The notes beneath the pieces are model-generated. The model ran no database searches. It worked only from the letters and a program-made list of their open reading frames with translations, and was not told where the DNA came from. From the NCBI GenBank assembly GCA_020628755.1, contig JAHDEQ010000040.1, positions 1 to 11,975 on the forward strand: a DNA stretch of 11,975 bases, read 5' to 3'. Positions 1 through 5,596 of this stretch are shown here, piece by piece (position 1 is the first letter of the stretch; each line of letters starts with the position of its first letter). The translations under genes and the position numbers were made by a program. This DNA is from Saprospiraceae bacterium (GTDB lineage Bacteria > Bacteroidota > Bacteroidia > Chitinophagales > Saprospiraceae).

Positions 1-588
1 CAAAAAGGTTTAGCAGAATTGCGTCAATTTCACCAATTTTTTGATTTAAAATCACCTGCCAATAAGGTTGTCTTTTCGCCAACCCTTGCTCGTGGATTGA
101 ACTATTATACAGGTTGTATATTTGAAGTTGCTGTTGATACAAGTGCTACAGGACAAGAATCCGTAAAAATGGGAAGTATTGGCGGTGGCGGACGCTACGA
201 TGATTTAACCGCCGTTTTCGGACTCAAAGATGTCTCTGGCGTAGGTGTTTCTTTTGGGGCAGCTCGTATTTATGATGTTATGGAAGAATTAAATCTATTT
301 CCTTCTTCTATCAAAAATCAACTTCAAGTCTTGTGTCTAGCAGGCGATGAAACGACTCTTGTACCAGCATTTGAAGTACTTAATCAATTGCGAGCTGCTG
401 GTATAAATGCATCTATGCACCCCGAAACGAAATATAAGAAGCAAATCAAATACGCTTCTAATATTGAAGTACCTTACATTATCATGGTCGAAAATAAAGA
501 AGAAGGACTAAGCATCGAACTTCGCAATATGAGCGAAAATACCAGAGAAAAACTGACTATAAAAGAGATAATCACTCGATTAAGCTAA
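1..588 (+). CDS. hisS: Histidyl-tRNA synthetase, C-terminal part (5' end outside window)
   Basis: Class II aminoacyl-tRNA synthetase that charges tRNA(His) with histidine in the cytoplasm. The reading frame is open from base 1, so the gene starts upstream; 195 codons are present, and roughly the first 260 residues of a family-length protein are missing. Visible signatures are the histidine-binding loop LARGLNYYTGCIFE (bases 85-126), the second histidine/ATP motif GGGGRYDDL (181-207), and a motif-3-like GVGVSFGAARIYDVM just after it. About 90 residues follow with the alpha/beta character of the anticodon-binding domain (LQVLCLAGDE onward). An internal TTG at base 19 is not a real start because the conserved core extends upstream. 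The stop is followed within 13 bases by a strong inverted repeat leading to gatA. Identification is by motif recognition. Confidence 0.95.
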   Translation, partial: QKGLAELRQFHQFFDLKSPANKVVFSPTLARGLNYYTGCIFEVAVDTSATGQESVKMGSIGGGGRYDDLTAVFGLKDVSGVGVSFGAARIYDVMEELNLFPSSIKNQLQVLCLAGDETTLVPAFEVLNQLRAAGINASMHPETKYKKQIKYASNIEVPYIIMVENKEEGLSIELRNMSENTREKLTIKEIITRLS

Positions 589-600
589 TATTATTTGAAC

Positions 601-665
601 CATATAAGACATATAAATTCAGCTAAGAATTTTATATGTTCTTATATGCCTTAAATGGTTTAAGG
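601..665 (+). promoter_or_regulatory. Two adjacent hairpins filling the hisS-gatA gap
   Basis: Bases 601-620 pair with 627-648 to give 20 base pairs, interrupted only by two single-base bulges on the right arm, with a 6-base loop (AGCTAA). Directly after it, CCTTAAA (649-655) pairs perfectly with TTTAAGG (659-665) around a TGG loop. The second hairpin ends three bases before the ATG at 669. No T-run follows either stem, so neither is a standard intrinsic terminator. Possible roles are an RNA processing or stability element, a translation control element for gatA, or a protein site. The structure is seen directly; the role is unknown. Confidence 0.6.
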
Positions 666-668
666 TTT

Positions 669-2090
669 ATGCCCAAATATACCACACTTCAACAGATACA
701 AAATGACCTCCAAGCTCAACAATTGACATTGCATGAATTGGTTAATTACTATCTAAAAAATATTGAAGCCACCCAAGACCTCAATGCTTATATCGAAGTC
801 TTTGCTGACGAAGCCCTCGAACGAGCTAAATCTTTAGATCAAAAATTTCAAGAAAATTCGGAAAATGTAGGTAAGCTCTTTGGAATGGTCATTTCTATCA
901 AAGACGTTTTATGTTATAAAGACCACAAAGTAACAGGGGCTTCTAAGATTTTGGAAGGCTTTACCTCGCTCTATTCGGCTACCGCCATAGAGCGAATCCT
1001 TGCCGAAGATGCCATCATTATTGGGCGAGTTAATTGCGACCAGTTTGCGATGGGTTCTACCAATGAAAATTCGGTTTATGGTCCAACCAAAAATGGAGTT
1101 GATCCTGCTAAAGTACCAGGAGGTTCATCGGGCGCATCGGCTGTATCGGTACAAACCGATACTTGTTTGGCTTCTTTGGGCTCGGATACAGGAGGTTCGG
1201 TTCGACAACCTGCGGGCTTTTGCGGAATTATAGGTTTCAAACCTAGTTATGGTCGAATTTCGAGGTATGGATTATTGGCTTATGCCTCATCTTTTGATCA
1301 GATTGGTATTTTGGCGCATTCTGTAGAAGATGTGGCAATTCTTTTAGAAACGATGGCAGGGGCTGACGAATTTGACAGCACCGCAAGTCAAATACCTGTT
1401 CCAGCTTATTCCAAAAATTTAAATTATAGTCAAAAAGCCAAAATTGCTTACTTCGATGTTGCCCTTGAACACGAAGGAATTGATTCAGAAATCAAGACGC
1501 AAACGCAAAATTTCATTCAAAACTTAAAGCAAAAAGGCCATACTGTAGAGGCAGTCAACTTTGATTATCTCGATTATATTATTCCTGCTTATTATGTTTT
1601 GACCACTGCTGAGGCTTCATCCAATTTATCCCGTTATGATGGTATTCGTTACGGACATCGTAGTGCTGAGGTAAGTAGCTTAGAAAATACGTACAAAAAA
1701 TCTCGTACCGAAGGCTTTAGTACCGAAGTCAAACGTCGTATTATGCTGGGAACATTTGTATTGAGTGCAGGTTATTATGATGCGTATTACGGAAAAGCGC
1801 AAAAAGTGCGGCGATTAATACAGAATCGGACAAATGAAATTTTAGAAAATTATGATTTTATATTAATGCCTGTTTCTCCAAGCCCACCAAGCGATATTGG
1901 AAAATCGCTTGAGGACCCTGTGGCGATGTACTTAGCCGATATTTTTACGGTTCAAGCCAATATGGCGGGTATTCCCGCCATAGCGATTCCAATCGGAAAA
2001 CACGACTCAGGCTTACCTATTGGCATTCAACTCATGGGAAAAAAATACAAGGAAGAGGATTTACTGTCTTTTGCAAAAAACGTTTTATAA
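669..2090 (+). CDS. gatA: Asp-tRNA(Asn)/Glu-tRNA(Gln) amidotransferase subunit A
   Basis: Glutaminase subunit of the GatCAB complex, which releases ammonia from glutamine and passes it to GatB to convert misacylated Glu-tRNA(Gln) or Asp-tRNA(Asn) to the amide form. The amidase-signature Ser-cisSer-Lys triad is visible: Lys78 (SIKD), Ser153 (PGGSSGAS) and Ser177 (GSDTGGSVRQPAG), followed by the family stretch FKPSYGRISRYGL. I chose the ATG at 669 (473 residues) over the in-frame ATG at 636. It gives the usual N-terminus (MPKYTTLQQIQ), puts the triad within one residue of the familiar GatA numbering (79/154/178), and leaves the hairpins at 601-665 outside the coding region. An AAGG lies just upstream, although such sites matter little in this phylum. 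gatB and gatC are not adjacent. The length is normal and the gene is intact. Confidence 0.95.
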   Translation: MPKYTTLQQIQNDLQAQQLTLHELVNYYLKNIEATQDLNAYIEVFADEALERAKSLDQKFQENSENVGKLFGMVISIKDVLCYKDHKVTGASKILEGFTSLYSATAIERILAEDAIIIGRVNCDQFAMGSTNENSVYGPTKNGVDPAKVPGGSSGASAVSVQTDTCLASLGSDTGGSVRQPAGFCGIIGFKPSYGRISRYGLLAYASSFDQIGILAHSVEDVAILLETMAGADEFDSTASQIPVPAYSKNLNYSQKAKIAYFDVALEHEGIDSEIKTQTQNFIQNLKQKGHTVEAVNFDYLDYIIPAYYVLTTAEASSNLSRYDGIRYGHRSAEVSSLENTYKKSRTEGFSTEVKRRIMLGTFVLSAGYYDAYYGKAQKVRRLIQNRTNEILENYDFILMPVSPSPPSDIGKSLEDPVAMYLADIFTVQANMAGIPAIAIPIGKHDSGLPIGIQLMGKKYKEEDLLSFAKNVL

Positions 2091-2124
2091 AAATAAAATC
2101 AATATGTTATTTTTCAATACAAAG

Positions 2125-2156
2125 TTTGATTCTAAAATTAAATTGCTTTAACTTTG
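2125..2156 (+). promoter_or_regulatory. Bacteroidota-type promoter after gatA
   Basis: A perfect -33 box TTTG (2125-2128) lies 20 bases before a perfect -7 box TAACTTTG (2149-2156), matching the TTTG/TAnnTTTG consensus of the Bacteroidota housekeeping sigma factor. Transcription should begin near 2162. That is about 230 bases before the next coding start, so it either makes a long 5' leader for the lytic transglycosylase gene or a separate small RNA. Confidence 0.65.
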
Positions 2157-2186
2157 CCACTACATATCTAAGAACACTATTTAGTC

Positions 2187-2234
2187 TATAAAATTTTTGT
2201 GCCCTCACCTTTACCTTCCGCATAAAAATTTATA
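2187..2234 (+). promoter_or_regulatory. Hairpin with a pyrimidine-rich loop (possible small RNA or leader element)
   Basis: Bases 2187-2202 pair with 2220-2234 over 15 pairs, with one bulged A and one G-U pair. They enclose a 17-base loop at 2203-2219 made of 9 C, 6 T and 2 A, with no G. The stem begins about 25 bases after the predicted transcription start of the promoter at 2125-2156. The rest of the 303-bp gap (2091-2393) is very AT-rich. It also holds ATAGTTT/AAACTAT (2296-2317) around an eight-T run, and a 6-bp stem at 2331-2348. No convincing open reading frame is present. A C-rich single-stranded loop recalls antisense regulatory RNAs, but that role is inferred. Confidence 0.4.
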
Positions 2235-2393
2235 CTAGAATAATTTTCAATTTAAAATTATCTATTCACATATTAAGAGAATAATATCTACACCAATAGT
2301 TTTTTTTAAGAAACTATAATGAAGATTTGTTTATACGTAACGGTATAAGTAAATGATGTTTGATTTTGTGTAGCTGTATTTAATTATAAAAAC

Positions 2394-3359
2394 ATGAACA
2401 GATATTTTATCCCATTCTGCATTCTATTGGTATGCCTACTAAGTCCGCTTTACTCAACTGCGAGTACTGAATATACGTCTGCTGTTTACAGCAATCCACC
2501 CAAAAAAAAGAGGTCAAAAGTTCCTCAATATCCAAAAAAAATAATCGAACAGCTTCTCCAAGAAATGCCCGTGTGTATTGATTACAAACTCGACAAATGG
2601 GTGTTGAAATATATTAGAGATTATACCTTATTGGCAAGAAGTAAAACCGAAGGTACGCTTGGTAGAACACTTCTATATTTTCCTATTTATGAAAGAATGC
2701 TCGATAAATACAATCTTCCGAAGGACTTGAAAGCCCTTTCCATTATTGAGTCAGCACTGCGCCCCGAAGCATTGTCTTACCGAGGAGCATCAGGACTATG
2801 GCAGTTTATGCCACGTACTGCGGAGCAATATGGCATCCAAATTAACGATTATGTTGATGAGCGCAACAATCCCTATAAAGCAACGGAAGCTGCAATGAAA
2901 CACCTTGCTAAACAACATAATCGCTTTGAAGATTGGACCTTAGCCATTGCTGCTTACAATTGCGGCTCCGGTCGTATGTTTTCTTCCATCAAAAAAGCAA
3001 AAAGTAAAAAGTACGATAAGGTCAAAAAATACTTGCCACAAGAAACCCAAAAATACGTAGCCAAATTTGTTGCAGCTCATTATGTGATGAACTACTATTT
3101 GTTGTATGATTTGAGACCAAAATATCCTGACTATAACTATATGGTGACTAAAGTTATCAATATAAGTAGTTACAAAACGTTCAAAGACTTGCAAGACGAA
3201 ACAGGAATTGCCCTTGGCGTATTAAAGGATTTGAATCCAGGCTATAAAAACGGAATTGTACCGCCCAACAAAGATGGAAATTTTATTATCGTACCTATGA
3301 TTGGCAATAAAGAAGAAAACACCAAAATATTGACTTCTTATAAAGAGGAAGAAGAATAA
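2394..3359 (+). CDS. Secreted MltD-like lytic transglycosylase (SLT domain)
   Basis: Predicted to cleave the MurNAc-GlcNAc bond of peptidoglycan and leave a 1,6-anhydro end, acting in the periplasm. Residues 1-23 form a signal peptide (hydrophobic IPFCILLVCLLSPLY, then an STA-S type site). A Lys-rich linker follows, and the SLT/goose-lysozyme-like domain covers about residues 95-235. Visible family motifs are the catalytic glutamate Glu119 in SIIES, GLWQFMP (134-140), AYNCGSGR (187-194) and the TQKYV region (219-222). Residues 250-300 resemble the short module that follows the catalytic domain in Bacteroidota MltD-type proteins (KDLNPGYKNGIVPP). I see no clear LysM repeat, and at 321 residues it is shorter than enterobacterial MltD. 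Two cysteines lie in the signal peptide, but I see no clear lipobox. The gene ends just before a shared terminator. Confidence 0.88.
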   Translation: MNRYFIPFCILLVCLLSPLYSTASTEYTSAVYSNPPKKKRSKVPQYPKKIIEQLLQEMPVCIDYKLDKWVLKYIRDYTLLARSKTEGTLGRTLLYFPIYERMLDKYNLPKDLKALSIIESALRPEALSYRGASGLWQFMPRTAEQYGIQINDYVDERNNPYKATEAAMKHLAKQHNRFEDWTLAIAAYNCGSGRMFSSIKKAKSKKYDKVKKYLPQETQKYVAKFVAAHYVMNYYLLYDLRPKYPDYNYMVTKVINISSYKTFKDLQDETGIALGVLKDLNPGYKNGIVPPNKDGNFIIVPMIGNKEENTKILTSYKEEEE

Positions 3360-3368
3360 ATTTATAGG

Positions 3369-3415
3369 AAAAAAGGAGAGGCTCTCCAATTGCAATTGGA
3401 GAGCCTCTCTTTTTT
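3369..3415. terminator. Bidirectional intrinsic terminator between convergent genes
   Basis: A perfect 34-bp palindrome (3376-3409; arm GAGAGGCTCTCCAATTG) is flanked by six A at 3369-3374 and six T at 3410-3415. In either direction it forms a strong GC-containing stem followed by a U-tract. It lies between the stop codon of the plus-strand transglycosylase gene (3359) and that of the minus-strand gene (3431), and so can serve both. Confidence 0.93.
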
Positions 3416-3430
3416 AAATTTTTATGGTTT

Positions 3431-4231
3431 TTATTTCAAAATCCACTTTGCCGTAAACCCTGCCGCTACCAAATTGGTACCGACTGCCTGCCCACCAATC
3501 AAACGATACCCAATGCCATATCGAGCCTCTAGGCCAATTTCTAAGCGACGCAAAAAGACAATACTAAAACCTCCTTGCAAAAACGCTCGCTGATGCAAAC
3601 CATTTTTCACTTCATAATAATCATAAAAACTGGTGTAATTTTGATAACCATTGTTGGTATAAGCATCATCAGATGCACCAAAATCGCCTTCTTCATTCAT
3701 CACCAAATTGCTTCCGCTTACACGTACATTGCCCGCAAATGAAGTGCCTAAGTTTGTACCTACACCTCCGTAAAAATTAAAGGTATTCCACAAACTCGCA
3801 CGTTTTAACAAAACTGCTTCGGCAGCTATTTCGTTGGTGTGTGAACGAAAATTCAAAGTACTACTACCGCCGTCAGGATTGTACGCCTGATAATTTACGG
3901 CATCTATACGATTGAACATACCTGAAAGTGCTACACGCAACTCTGTGTTGCGCATACGAGGCGGCAACAAGGCCAACTCGACTCTAAGATTAGGATTTTC
4001 GCAAGTCATACTGTATAAGTCACTCTTTGCAAAAGGAATGTTTTCATACTGAGCGTTTGGAAATCCACGCACGGTATTCATCAAGTAGGTATGGCTCAAG
4101 TCATTTATCATGTCTTGATCCTGACCCAATGTCACACCAATACGTTTTACTTTCCAACGACCAACTACATCCTGAGAAAAACTAGGTAAGCTAAGTGCTA
4201 AAACAAATACTACAAGTAGGAGCTTTTTCAT
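3431..4231 (-). CDS. Putative outer-membrane beta-barrel protein, function unknown
   Basis: A 266-residue secreted protein that I cannot assign to a named family. The start at 4231 gives a textbook signal peptide (MKKLLLVVFVLALSLPSFSQ), with cleavage probably after the Gln as is common in Bacteroidota. An in-frame ATG at 4264 would put 11 polar and basic residues in front and is less likely. The mature part is rich in alternating polar and aromatic residues and glycine, for example FYGGVGTNLGTSF, FSIVFLRRLEIGLEARYGIGY and a final strand AAGFTAKWIL. This pattern suits amphipathic strands of an 8- to 10-stranded barrel. A possible -7 box with one mismatch (TGGTTTTG on the minus strand, 4262-4269) lies about 30 bases upstream. 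The gene converges on the lytic transglycosylase gene and diverges from aroB. The barrel call is inferred from composition and pattern. Confidence 0.7.
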   Translation of the reverse strand: MKKLLLVVFVLALSLPSFSQDVVGRWKVKRIGVTLGQDQDMINDLSHTYLMNTVRGFPNAQYENIPFAKSDLYSMTCENPNLRVELALLPPRMRNTELRVALSGMFNRIDAVNYQAYNPDGGSSTLNFRSHTNEIAAEAVLLKRASLWNTFNFYGGVGTNLGTSFAGNVRVSGSNLVMNEEGDFGASDDAYTNNGYQNYTSFYDYYEVKNGLHQRAFLQGGFSIVFLRRLEIGLEARYGIGYRLIGGQAVGTNLVAAGFTAKWILK

Positions 4232-4343
4232 AACTTTAAATTTTTTATTACCAATTTTGAACAAAACCAGTAGTGTGTTTAATAAAAATGTTTACCTTAA
4301 ATTACAGTTTTCTATTTTGATATTAAAACGCTAAAAGAATTTT

Positions 4344-4367
4344 AAAAAATACTTAACAGTATTTTTT
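4344..4367. repeat. Perfect inverted repeat in the divergent intergenic region
   Basis: AAAAAATACT (4344-4353) and AGTATTTTTT (4358-4367) form a perfect 10-bp stem with a 4-base loop (TAAC). It sits in the 177-bp region between the divergent barrel-protein and aroB genes, just upstream of the aroB -7 box and across the expected -33 position. It could be an operator, or could block transcription running out of either side. The bases are almost all A/T, so chance occurrence in this AT-rich region is possible. Confidence 0.45.
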
Positions 4368-4384
4368 TAACTTTTTGACTATAA

Positions 4385-4392
4385 TACTTTTG
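4385..4392 (+). promoter_or_regulatory. Candidate -7 promoter box for aroB
   Basis: TACTTTTG matches TAnnTTTG exactly and would start transcription about 10 bases before the aroB ATG at 4409. The expected -33 position holds only a T-run (4362-4368) that overlaps the inverted repeat, so the promoter is incomplete on paper. Confidence 0.45.
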
Positions 4393-4408
4393 AATTTCCA
4401 TACAAAGA

Positions 4409-5461
4409 ATGGCCATTTTAAAACTACAAGATTACAATATATATGTCAATGAAGGGCTGCAAATTTTGCAGCCCTTTACACAAAATTATTCTTCTATTTT
4501 TGTTTTGGTAGATGACAATACCCAAAAGTATTGTCTGCCCTTATTGGAACAAAAAATCAATTCTTTTAAACTTATAGAAATCCCCTCTGGTGAGATTCAT
4601 AAAAACATTGAGACTTGTCAATCCATTTGGAATCAATTGATGAAAAATAATGCTGACCGAAACGCCTTGCTTATCAATCTTGGCGGTGGCGTTATTGGCG
4701 ATATGGGCGGTTTTTGTGCGAGTACCTACAAACGAGGCATTGATTTTATCCAAATTCCAACTACGCTACTATCCCAAGTAGATGCTTCTATTGGTGGGAA
4801 ATTGGGAATTGATTTTGCACAAGTCAAAAACAGTATCGGACTCTTTCAAAACCCCAAAGCTGTTATTATTGAATCTGATTTTTTAAAAACGCTTCCTTTC
4901 GGAGAACTCCGTAGTGGCTATGCCGAAATTATCAAGCATAGCTTGATAAGCGACGCACAACAGTGGCAGCAGCTTTCAAAAATAATAGACATTCAAAATT
5001 TCAACAATTGGCAAATTCTCATTGAACCCTCTCTACAAATCAAACAAAATATTGTTCAACAAGATCCATTTGAAAAAGGCATCCGTAAAGCCCTCAACTT
5101 TGGCCATACCATTGGCCATGCCGTAGAATCACTAGCACTAGAAACAACACAAGCTCTACTACATGGCGAAGCTATCGCCATTGGTATGGTTTGCGAAAGC
5201 TATCTTTCGCACAAAGCAGATTTGCTTTCCAAAAATCAATTAGAAGAAATCACCCAATACATCTCAACAGTTTACGCCCACTACTCCATCAACGAAGCAG
5301 ATTCTACCAAACTCCTCCAACTCATGCGCAACGACAAAAAAAATCAAAACCACCAAATTAATTTCACTTTCCTCACTAATATCGGACAGTGCCAAATCAA
5401 CCAAACGGCTTCAGATAAACTTATTTTAGAGAGTTTAGCCTACTACAATTCCATCACTTAA
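4409..5461 (+). CDS. aroB: 3-dehydroquinate synthase
   Basis: Second step of the shikimate pathway: converts DAHP (3-deoxy-D-arabino-heptulosonate 7-phosphate) to 3-dehydroquinate in the cytoplasm, using NAD and a divalent metal. The 350-residue length is normal. The NAD-binding glycine loop is GGGVIGDMGGF (92-102), followed by the family stretches IPTTLLSQVDASIGGK (116-131) and SGYAEIIKH (169-177). The metal ligands by family comparison are Glu173, His233 (in NFGHTIGH) and His252 (in LLHGEA). The ATG at 4409 gives a plausible N-terminus and lies 17 bases after a -7 box. No other aro gene is adjacent. A strong hairpin lies in codons 15-23 and is listed separately. Confidence 0.96.
   Translation: MAILKLQDYNIYVNEGLQILQPFTQNYSSIFVLVDDNTQKYCLPLLEQKINSFKLIEIPSGEIHKNIETCQSIWNQLMKNNADRNALLINLGGGVIGDMGGFCASTYKRGIDFIQIPTTLLSQVDASIGGKLGIDFAQVKNSIGLFQNPKAVIIESDFLKTLPFGELRSGYAEIIKHSLISDAQQWQQLSKIIDIQNFNNWQILIEPSLQIKQNIVQQDPFEKGIRKALNFGHTIGHAVESLALETTQALLHGEAIAIGMVCESYLSHKADLLSKNQLEEITQYISTVYAHYSINEADSTKLLQLMRNDKKNQNHQINFTFLTNIGQCQINQTASDKLILESLAYYNSIT
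4452..4476 (+). promoter_or_regulatory. Strong hairpin inside the start of aroB
   Basis: AAGGGCTGC (4452-4460) pairs perfectly with GCAGCCCTT (4468-4476); A4461 and T4467 can add a tenth pair, leaving a 5-base loop. It falls within codons 15-23 (EGLQILQPF), about 45 bases after the start codon. Only three T follow, so it is a poor terminator. It might slow early elongation or act in mRNA control, or it may be accidental. Confidence 0.4.
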
Positions 5462-5470
5462 AAAAAATCC

Positions 5471-5510
5471 ATCATTCGTGCATTCTTTCATTTCTGCATT
5501 CTTGCATTAA
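5471..5510 (+). repeat. Degenerate octamer tandem repeat, block 1
   Basis: Five consecutive 8-base units with consensus TGCATTCT: ATCATTCG, TGCATTCT, TTCATTTC, TGCATTCT, TGCATTAA. The block starts 10 bases after the aroB stop and ends 6 bases before the -7 box of the next gene. Confidence 0.6.
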
Positions 5511-5523
5511 ATCCCTATATTTG
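5491..5523 (+). promoter_or_regulatory. Promoter for the penicillin-binding protein gene
   Basis: The -7 box TATATTTG (5516-5523) matches TAnnTTTG exactly. A TTTC (5491-5494), one mismatch from TTTG, lies 21 bases upstream. The predicted start near 5530 would give a 5' leader of about 67 bases. The -33 position falls inside octamer block 1 and the leader carries block 2. Confidence 0.55.
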
Positions 5524-5524
5524 T

Positions 5525-5564
5525 AGCATTCATGCATTTTTACATTCTTATAATCATGCATAAC
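5525..5564 (+). repeat. Degenerate octamer tandem repeat, block 2
   Basis: Five more 8-base units of the same family: AGCATTCA, TGCATTTT, TACATTCT, TATAATCA, TGCATAAC. The block follows the -7 box directly and is two bases out of phase with block 1, from which it is separated by 14 bases. Confidence 0.5.
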
Positions 5565-5596
5565 CAAACATACTTGAGAACTCAAACATTGCGTTA

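Noticed and set aside
636..668. Upstream in-frame ATG at 636 as the gatA start
   Set aside because: It would add 11 atypical residues, lies inside a strong hairpin, and shifts the catalytic triad away from the usual GatA numbering; 669 fits better.
3390..3593. Plus-strand 67-codon open frame after the lytic transglycosylase gene
   Set aside because: It starts inside the terminator palindrome and runs antisense to the barrel-protein gene; its product has no recognisable feature.
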